Position numbers and translations under genes: made by a program. The notes beneath the pieces are model-generated. The model ran no database searches. It was given only the letters and a program-made list of their open reading frames with translations, and had not been told where the DNA came from. DNA of 12,004 nt from Chloroflexota bacterium (GTDB taxonomy: Bacteria > Chloroflexota > UBA5177 > JANWHV01), in the NCBI GenBank assembly GCA_025450255.1, contig JANWHV010000100.1, forward strand, positions 1 through 12,004, given 5' to 3'. This document shows, piece after piece, positions 7,066 to 12,004 of this stretch (its first letter is position 1; every line of letters starts with the position of its first letter).

Positions 7066-7144
7066 CACGGGTGGCCCGAACCAGCCACAACGCTACAGTG
7101 TATCAGGTGGTTCAACGGCTTCATCCGAAGCGCGCGACACGGCG

Positions 7145-7153
7145 TGCTATACT
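7145..7153 (+). promoter_or_regulatory. Extended -10 element upstream of the YbjQ-family gene
   Basis: TGC followed by TATACT gives an extended -10 with five of six consensus bases. No good -35 stands at the right distance, which extended -10 promoters can tolerate. The predicted leader is about 105 nt and includes a 7-bp hairpin (7167-7173 with 7182-7188). Confidence 0.45.
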
Positions 7154-7264
7154 CGGGCGGAATGACGCCGATCGAGCGACGGATCGGCTCATACATGGAG
7201 TGGTGCACCGTCGTGCGCCGCGACAGCTCAAGTGGTTTAAGCTCAGCGGAGAAAGGACCAAACC

Positions 7265-7696
7265 GTGTTTGGACGAGGTCACGCACAGGAAGCCGCGCCA
7301 GAGGAAATCAAGCCTGGCCGTGGTCATGCCGCTACATCGGACCTTACCGGACAAGAGTTCTGGCTGATCAACGACGCCGGTTTCCAGGTACTGGGCCTGG
7401 TGCTCGGTAATTGTGTCTACTCGATGGGCGCCGTTCGGACATGGCTCTCGGGCTTCAAGGCAAATTTTAAGGGCGAAATCAAGGAAATAACCCAGCTCAT
7501 GTATGACGCCAGGGAGCTTGCGCTTCAGCGCATGCAGGCCGAGGCTGATTCACTGGGCGCGGATTCAGTCGTCGGCGTGGATATCAAGATCGAATACATG
7601 CACAACGACGAATGGATGGAAGTTACCGCGACCGGCACCGCCGTGCGTCGAGTCGGCCCGGCTCAGGGCCGTGCGCAGGTAATGATTAACACCTGA
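7265..7696 (+). CDS. YbjQ/UPF0145 family protein (heavy-metal-binding domain)
   Basis: This 143-residue protein matches the YbjQ (DUF74) family over residues about 30-130: a first strand with VLGLVLGNCVYSMG, then LMYDARELALQRMQAEA and LGADSVVGVDI, and a closing VTATGTAVRRV strand. Known members are small oligomeric cytoplasmic proteins described as putative heavy-metal-binding, with no established reaction. Here there is an extra N-terminus of about 30 residues, polar and with GRGHA twice (residues 3-7 and 18-22). The start is GTG at 7265 with GAAAGGA 7 bp upstream; no in-frame ATG offers an alternative before the domain. It diverges from rplI and appears to be a single-gene transcript ending before the 7777-7821 hairpin. 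Confidence 0.85.
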   Translation: MFGRGHAQEAAPEEIKPGRGHAATSDLTGQEFWLINDAGFQVLGLVLGNCVYSMGAVRTWLSGFKANFKGEIKEITQLMYDARELALQRMQAEADSLGADSVVGVDIKIEYMHNDEWMEVTATGTAVRRVGPAQGRAQVMINT

Positions 7697-7776
7697 CCTG
7701 GTCAGCGTCCCTGGGCGACCCGCTACGCGATGTCATCTCTCAGCGCCAGGACACCGGTCGCCCAATGTGCTCGCGA

Positions 7777-7821
7777 AAACCCGGAAACGTTGCCATGCAA
7801 AATGACAACGTTTCCGGGTTT
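7777..7821. terminator. Perfect 16-bp hairpin downstream of the YbjQ-family gene
   Basis: Arms 7777-7792 (aaacccggaaacgttg) and 7806-7821 are exact reverse complements around a 13-nt loop. It lies 80 bp after the stop at 7696 and 8 bp before the next -35. Only TTT, which is part of the stem, precedes CC on the plus strand, so it is a weak match to a classical terminator. It could also be a long operator. Confidence 0.55.
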
Positions 7822-7829
7822 CCAACGCA

Positions 7830-7858
7830 TTGACCAGAGGTTGTTCACCTGTTATGTT
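7830..7858 (+). promoter_or_regulatory. Candidate promoter of the aminotransferase-oxidoreductase unit
   Basis: TTGACC (7830-7835), a 17-bp spacer, and TATGTT (7853-7858) match the sigma-70 consensus at five and four of six positions. It reads toward the aminotransferase, whose ATG is about 195 bp downstream. Confidence 0.5.
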
Positions 7859-7872
7859 CCGACCGCGAACAT
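7854..7872. promoter_or_regulatory. Operator-like dyad ATGTTC-N7-GAACAT over the -10
   Basis: Perfect 6-bp arms (7854-7859 and 7867-7872) overlap the -10 and the expected transcription start, where a repressor would block initiation. The half-sites are in the opposite orientation to a GAAC-N4-GTTC LexA box, so LexA is not proposed. Confidence 0.4.
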
Positions 7873-8052
7873 CAGTGCGGTGCATCATTTCGCAACAGTA
7901 ACCGGGCACGCGTCCGCCGGTCGGGGCCGGCCTGGACCACCCGGCACATATCCCGCGCTTTCCGGTACTGATGGGCGCGTGACCACGCTCGCCTTATCGC
8001 GCTATCGACCGTGGAACGCGCGGAAGTGCAAATCAAGCCGTAAGGAGCCAAC

Positions 8053-9402
8053 ATGCTTGCCACTCTGCCGTTGCTGCGCACCAAGGTGCCGGGCCCACGT
8101 TCGCTCGAGATCTGGGAGCGCGAACGGGCAATTATCGCGCCGGGACTGCAAAGCGTCACGCAGTGGGCACGGGTCAGCTTTAGCCATGGCTCTGGCGCCG
8201 TTCTGTGGGATGTGGATGGGAACGGCATTCTGGATTTCATGGCGGGCATCGGCGTGTGTTCCATCGGCCACGCACACCCGGCGCATATCGCCGCGATCGC
8301 GGATCAAGCCGGCAAGTTGATGGCGGGCTCCTTCACGTCCGGGCCGCGGGTGGCGCTGCTCGAGGAACTGCGGGCGATCTTGCCCGCGCACCTCACCAGG
8401 CTGCAGTTTTACAGCGGCGGCGCGGAGGCGGTTGAAGCGGCGCTCCGTCTCGCCCGATGCGCTACCGGCAAAGGTACCGTAGTCAGCTTTTGGGGCGGCT
8501 ATCACGGTAAGACCGAAGGTACGCGGCCGCTATCAGAGGGCGAGCAAGCCGGCTATGGCATTCCGGCGCCCGGCACGCACTCGGTGCCGTACGCCAATCC
8601 TTATAGATGTGTATTCGGCAATGCCGGCACCTGCGCGGAGGACGCGGCGCAATTTCTGCGCGCTTCCATAGAACACGGCACGAATCGTGAGATCGCCGCG
8701 ATCGTCGTCGAGCCCGTGCAAGGCCGGGGCGGCAATGTTGTGCCACCTCCTGGCTTTCTACGCGCTGTACAGGCAGTCGCGCGCGAGGTCGGCGCCCTCT
8801 TCATCATCGATGAAATGATCACCGGTTTCTACCGCACCGGCCTGCCATTCGCGTTCATGCACGAAAACGGTGTCGAACCCGACATTCTGATTATGGGCAA
8901 GGGGTTTGGCAATGGTTACCCGATCAGCGGCATCGCCACGCGGGAGAACATCGCTCATGCCGAGCCATGGGCGAAGCCGAGTGGCAACAGCTCAAGTTAT
9001 GGCGGCAATGCCCTTGCCTGCGCAGCGGCGCTTGCTACGCTCAGAGTGCTGAAGCAGGAACGCCTTGGCCAGCACGCGCGGGAAGTCGGCAACCTCATGC
9101 TAATGCGGCTGCACGAAATCGCCGCGGCCTCGCCCATTATCGGTGAAGTCCGCGGTATCGGTTTGCTGTTGGGCATCGAGCTCGTGACGAGTATGGTATC
9201 CAGGGATCCGCTTCCGCGCGAGAAGATGCGTGACATCTTTGCCGATCTCTTATCAAACGGCGTGCTCGTCATGCCGAGTGGGTCGGCGCTGCGCGTCAAT
9301 CCGCCGCTCGTCATATCGGAGGGCGAAGCAATGGCTGGGCTGGATGTCATTGAACGTGTCTTGCAACGCGCCGGCCAGGCACATCTGAAGGACACGCTGT
9401 AG
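8053..9402 (+). CDS. Class III PLP-dependent aminotransferase
   Basis: This 449-residue fold-type I aminotransferase moves an amino group between an amine or amino acid and a keto or aldehyde acceptor. Visible features: LWDVDGNGILDFMAGIG and GHAHP (52-76), the phosphate-binding SGGAEAVEAALRLA (121-134), FWGGYHGKT (147-153), VVEPVQGRGG (218-227), the cofactor Asp in IIDEMITGFYRTG (D253), the Schiff-base Lys in MGKGFGNGYP (K283), and SSYGGNALA (314-322). This matches the GabT/ornithine-aminotransferase superfamily, but the substrate cannot be read from these motifs. AAGGAG lies 6 bp before the ATG, the best ribosome-binding site in the window. It ends in TAG directly against the ATG of an oxidoreductase, so the two are one transcript and probably one pathway. 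Confidence 0.92.
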   Translation: MLATLPLLRTKVPGPRSLEIWERERAIIAPGLQSVTQWARVSFSHGSGAVLWDVDGNGILDFMAGIGVCSIGHAHPAHIAAIADQAGKLMAGSFTSGPRVALLEELRAILPAHLTRLQFYSGGAEAVEAALRLARCATGKGTVVSFWGGYHGKTEGTRPLSEGEQAGYGIPAPGTHSVPYANPYRCVFGNAGTCAEDAAQFLRASIEHGTNREIAAIVVEPVQGRGGNVVPPPGFLRAVQAVAREVGALFIIDEMITGFYRTGLPFAFMHENGVEPDILIMGKGFGNGYPISGIATRENIAHAEPWAKPSGNSSSYGGNALACAAALATLRVLKQERLGQHAREVGNLMLMRLHEIAAASPIIGEVRGIGLLLGIELVTSMVSRDPLPREKMRDIFADLLSNGVLVMPSGSALRVNPPLVISEGEAMAGLDVIERVLQRAGQAHLKDTL

Positions 9403-10443
9403 ATGGCGATAGTGAATGTCCGGCAGGTCGGGCTGGTAGGTTTCGGGCGCATCGCGGAGTCGGCGCACATGCCTGCATGGCGTTCCCTGCCGAACGTGGA
9501 GATTGCCGCGGTAGCAGATACCTGCCCCGTGCGCCGCGCGGCGGTGGCGGCCATCCTGCCGGCGGCACGGGTCTATACAAGCGCCGATGAACTGCTCGAT
9601 CGCGAATCGCTCGATGTAATCGACATTTGCACGCCACCGCACGATCACGCGCCAAGCATCCTGAAAGCCTGCGCCCGCGGCGTGCGACGGATCGTATGTG
9701 AGAAGCCGCTCACGGTGTCTCGCGCGGAGTTTCGCGCAATTTCAGCTGCGCGGTCGGCATCGAATTGCCAGGTGTTCACCATAAACACCTGGCTGCGTAG
9801 CGATCTCCACCGCCTTGTGACCCACATCCTGGCGGAGGGGACCATTGGGCAAATCCGGCATGTAACGCTCCGCACCCTGCGGCCCGATTGCGCGCTCGGC
9901 GTGCCAAGCTGGCAGCCAAGGTGGAGGACAATGCCCCGGTACGCGGGCGGCGGCATTGTACTGGATCACGGTTGGCATCAACTCTACTTGATGGCGAATT
10001 GGATCGGCGCGATGCCGGTCTGGGTCGCGGCTCAAACCGGCACGGCCTTGCCTGTCCATCTTCCCGTGGAAGACCACGCGCATATTCACCTCACTTTTCC
10101 GGACGCCACGGGCCGCATCGAGTTGTCATGGGCCGCGGGCGGCCGCACAAACGACGGCGAGATCATCGGCGCCGATGGCACGATTCTCATTGAAGATGAT
10201 GGGCTGCTGGTGCGGACGAAGTCAGGCGAGCAGACCCTGCGATACGGTGAGCGCCTGTCCGATTCCTCGTATCATCCTGAATGGTTTACCGCGCTCTTCA
10301 GCCAGATCCTGGCCGACGACTCGCATGACGAGGCCACGCGCAATCTGGATGAAGCAGAGATGCTGCTTGGCGTGCTGCTTCACGCGTATGGCGATACCGG
10401 AGCTGAACGGACCGCCACGGATTTTGCGCCCGCGAGCGCATAG
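9403..10443 (+). CDS. Gfo/Idh/MocA family NAD(P)-dependent oxidoreductase
   Basis: This 346-residue protein has the N-terminal Rossmann fold (VGLVGFGRIAESAH, 9-22), a DVIDICTPPHDHAP stretch (71-84), the family CEKPL motif (99-103) with the catalytic Lys, and the C-terminal substrate domain with GGGIVLDHGWHQ (182-193), the usual Asp-x-Gly-x-His pattern. Members oxidise or reduce hydroxyl/keto groups on sugars, inositols and similar compounds. ATG follows the aminotransferase TAG with no gap and in the same frame; AAGGA lies 10 bp upstream, within that gene. A dehydrogenase that makes a ketone and an aminotransferase that aminates it is a common pairing in amino-sugar and aminocyclitol pathways, which is only an inference here. 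It ends with TAG. Confidence 0.92.
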   Translation: MAIVNVRQVGLVGFGRIAESAHMPAWRSLPNVEIAAVADTCPVRRAAVAAILPAARVYTSADELLDRESLDVIDICTPPHDHAPSILKACARGVRRIVCEKPLTVSRAEFRAISAARSASNCQVFTINTWLRSDLHRLVTHILAEGTIGQIRHVTLRTLRPDCALGVPSWQPRWRTMPRYAGGGIVLDHGWHQLYLMANWIGAMPVWVAAQTGTALPVHLPVEDHAHIHLTFPDATGRIELSWAAGGRTNDGEIIGADGTILIEDDGLLVRTKSGEQTLRYGERLSDSSYHPEWFTALFSQILADDSHDEATRNLDEAEMLLGVLLHAYGDTGAERTATDFAPASA

Positions 10444-10451
10444 CCTATCGT

Positions 10452-10489
10452 GACGCCGGTTGGGTCAAATGAACCATGGCCCAGGCGTC
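10452..10489 (+). terminator. Possible terminator hairpin after the oxidoreductase
   Basis: GACGCC (10452-10457) pairs with GGCGTC (10484-10489), and TGGG (10461-10464) with CCCA (10480-10483), leaving a 3-nt bulge on one side. It starts 8 bp after the stop codon. No U-tract follows. A second, weaker dyad lies at 10521-10543. Confidence 0.35.
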
Positions 10490-10596
10490 TCTCTCCCTCC
10501 TGGCTATTAGCCGGCGCGGCAACCGATCGTACGATAGTCGGTTCCCAACCGCCCTACGCGTACCGCGTTTGGCGACCATCGCGGCGACGCGCGTTC

Positions 10597-10625
10597 TTGT
10601 GCGCATTGACGAGCAAGCCTATACT
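10597..10625 (+). promoter_or_regulatory. Candidate promoter of the envelope-protein gene
   Basis: TATACT (10620-10625) matches the -10 consensus at five of six positions; TTGTGC (10597-10602) stands 17 bp upstream as a weak -35. The gene starts 57 bp downstream. Confidence 0.45.
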
Positions 10626-10681
10626 AAGCTGGCATCGCGATTACCGCCTGTTCACTGACCCGTGCTGAGGATCCGCTACGA

Positions 10682-12004
10682 ATGAATATCGCCGGACACG
10701 CGCGTGTGGCCGCCGTGATTGCGATCCTCCTCGCCGTTTCCATTGCGGGTCGTGGGATGGCCGCGTCTATCCCACCGCCCGCGATCCGTATGCAGCTCGA
10801 AGTGGGTTACGGCGGCAATTTTCGCCCAGACGCGTGGGTTCCTGTCCGTGTACGCATGACCAACGCAGGACCGACGGTGACGGGCAATCTGACCGTCGTA
10901 GATCCTGGCCAGTCCTCCGTCGCCGCCGCGCCATACAACAAAGCCGAGTTCACACGAGGCATCGTGCTTCCTCACGGCAGTACGAAGGACGTTGCGCTCT
11001 ACATCCCGGGCGCCGACCTGGGCCAGTCAATCTCGGTTTCGCTTATGAGCACGTCCAGGACACTTGCACGCCAGACCGTGGCCGCGAGCCAGGTTCCGAG
11101 CGCGACCCTCTTTGTCGGAGTGATGTCACAGAACCCGGCCGCGATTGTCCAGTTGAAGAGCCTGGGCGGCTCCCTTGCCGACATACAGCTCCTCACGACC
11201 CCGCTCGATGCTCGGACGCTGGATCCGACTTTTCTGGCCCTGGCAAACCTGGATGCAATAATTGTAGACAACTTCGATACTGGCACCCTTGAGCCCGCCC
11301 AGATTGCGGCACTTGAATACTGGGTGCGCGCTGGTGGCACGTTGATACTAATCGGAGGCCCGAGTGCCCAGGCGACGCTTGCCGGCCTGCCTGGCTCGTT
11401 GGTACCGATCGGGCCAATCCGCTTGGACGTATTGAAGGCGGCGCCAGGCCTTAACGGGCTGGGAAGCGCGCTCCCATCCGGCGACATCGTGGCCGCTGAC
11501 GGCCCGCCGGTGGACGCGCGCGTTCTGCTCTATGCCGGCGGCGTGGCCACGATTAACGCGCCCGCGCCGCACGCCGGCGATGCTCTTGTCGCCGAGCGCC
11601 AACTCGGCCTTGGCTCGGTCATATATAGTGCGCTAGATCCGACCCAACAACCATTGGCGAGCTGGCGCGGCATTCAGCAACTCTGGACCTTGCTGGCAAG
11701 CCCAGCGCGCATCGCGGCGGCGACGGCGACCACGCGATTTGCCGGTATCCAGTCATCATCCACTACCAGCACGCTGAACGGCGAGATAAGTAGCGTCACT
11801 CCACCGTCGATTACGCTTTATGAGGCGCTGCTTGCTGTGTACGTGCTCGGCCTGGTGCCACTCAATTTCCTTGTGTTGTACCGCCTTCGACGGCGTGATT
11901 GGAGCTGGCTGACCTTGCCCGCGCTCGCCGTGCTGCTAGTTCTCGGCGTGTTCGCCGGCGCATATTATGGTCGGGGCAGGGATCTCAGGACAAACGCGGT
12001 AAGC
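10682..12004 (+). CDS. Large secreted/membrane-anchored protein with glutamine-amidotransferase-like region (partial)
   Basis: The frame opens at ATG 10682 (GAGG 11 bp upstream) and runs without a stop to the window edge, giving 441 residues. A signal peptide is clear: a basic start, hydrophobic AVIAILLAVSIAG, and an Ala-rich cleavage region around residues 26-28. Residues about 36-135 look like a beta-sandwich (WVPVRVRMTNAG, then a strand-rich stretch). Residues about 140-340 look like an alpha/beta class I glutamine-amidotransferase-like domain: LDAIIVDNFDT, LEYWVRAGGTLILIGG, GLGSVIYSALDP. No catalytic Cys is evident, so it is probably non-enzymatic. Two membrane helices follow (about 379-400 and 410-429) with RLRRRDW between them. 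Known Chloroflexota and Firmicutes envelope proteins share this layout, but the function is unknown; the C-terminus is missing. Confidence 0.82.
   Translation, partial: MNIAGHARVAAVIAILLAVSIAGRGMAASIPPPAIRMQLEVGYGGNFRPDAWVPVRVRMTNAGPTVTGNLTVVDPGQSSVAAAPYNKAEFTRGIVLPHGSTKDVALYIPGADLGQSISVSLMSTSRTLARQTVAASQVPSATLFVGVMSQNPAAIVQLKSLGGSLADIQLLTTPLDARTLDPTFLALANLDAIIVDNFDTGTLEPAQIAALEYWVRAGGTLILIGGPSAQATLAGLPGSLVPIGPIRLDVLKAAPGLNGLGSALPSGDIVAADGPPVDARVLLYAGGVATINAPAPHAGDALVAERQLGLGSVIYSALDPTQQPLASWRGIQQLWTLLASPARIAAATATTRFAGIQSSSTTSTLNGEISSVTPPSITLYEALLAVYVLGLVPLNFLVLYRLRRRDWSWLTLPALAVLLVLGVFAGAYYGRGRDLRTNAVS

Larger units (their letters stand above)
7697..8052 (+). other. 356-bp intergenic region with hairpin and promoter
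   Basis: This separates the YbjQ-family gene from the aminotransferase. It holds a strong hairpin (7777-7821), a promoter-like pair (7830-7858) and an overlapping dyad (7854-7872). The remaining 180 nt before the aminotransferase ATG form a GC-rich leader in which I recognised no riboswitch and no convincing leader peptide. Confidence 0.5.

Noticed and set aside
6535..7410. Plus-strand open frame of 291 codons across rplI and the divergent promoter region
   Set aside because: It is antisense to rplI and runs out of frame into the YbjQ-family gene; the composition is typical of a GC-rich shadow frame.
7854..7872. LexA/SOS box
   Set aside because: The half-sites are GTTC then GAAC, the reverse of the GAAC-N4-GTTC type of LexA site, and the spacing is 7.
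2168..10443. Genome-wide reassignment of TAG as a sense codon
   Set aside because: TAG ends secD, the aminotransferase and the oxidoreductase. Reading through would give secD 13 extra residues and the oxidoreductase a 74-residue unconserved tail over a promoter-like region. One internal TAG is not enough to claim a changed code.
10450..10668. Small plus-strand open frame between the oxidoreductase and the envelope-protein gene
   Set aside because: It has no ribosome-binding site or recognisable motif and overlaps a hairpin and a promoter-like element. It is simply the oxidoreductase frame continued past its stop.

Overview
This window looks like chromosomal DNA from a moderately high-GC bacterium of the Terrabacteria side of the tree. 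Chloroflexota or a related lineage is my best guess. The clue is the replication operon: rplI and dnaB are followed by a DnaD-domain protein and a zinc-finger DnaC/DnaI-type helicase loader, a primosome of the kind known in Firmicutes and Chloroflexota. This is an inference from gene content; no rRNA or marker-tree evidence is present. No tRNA, rRNA, CRISPR array, transposase or phage gene was seen.

Layout. Bases 1-501 (+) hold the end of xseA and all of xseB, the two subunits of exonuclease VII. They converge on a minus-strand block across a perfect 14-bp inverted repeat (508-556) that probably terminates both transcripts. The minus block, read from 7005 down to 565, is rplI, dnaB, a DnaD-like gene, a DnaC/DnaI-like gene, a 666-bp stretch with no confident gene, then secD and secF. 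The first four overlap their neighbours (GTGA, ATGA, then an 86-bp overlap) and form one translationally coupled operon for replication restart and helicase loading. secD and secF encode the membrane subunits that assist SecYEG export.

From 7006 onward genes are on the plus strand. A YbjQ-family (UPF0145) protein diverges from rplI. Next come a strong hairpin, a promoter-like element with an operator-like dyad, and a two-gene unit: a class III PLP aminotransferase and a Gfo/Idh/MocA oxidoreductase, which abut exactly (TAG then ATG, in the same frame). The window ends inside a large secreted or membrane-anchored protein (10682 to the edge) with a signal peptide, a glutamine-amidotransferase-like fold region and two C-terminal membrane helices.

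The most notable observation is an in-frame amber codon (TAG, 2168-2170) inside otherwise intact secD, exactly where the family normally has the first Tyr of a YYRLPG motif. TAG also ends three genes here, and genome-wide reassignment would add an unlikely tail to the oxidoreductase. A nonsense mutation, a base-call error or local readthrough is therefore more likely than a changed genetic code. Other leads are the unexplained 3041-3706 stretch with two palindromes, the dyads in the rplI and aminotransferase promoter regions, and the substrate of the aminotransferase/oxidoreductase pair. I found no clear evidence of a new defence or mobile system.
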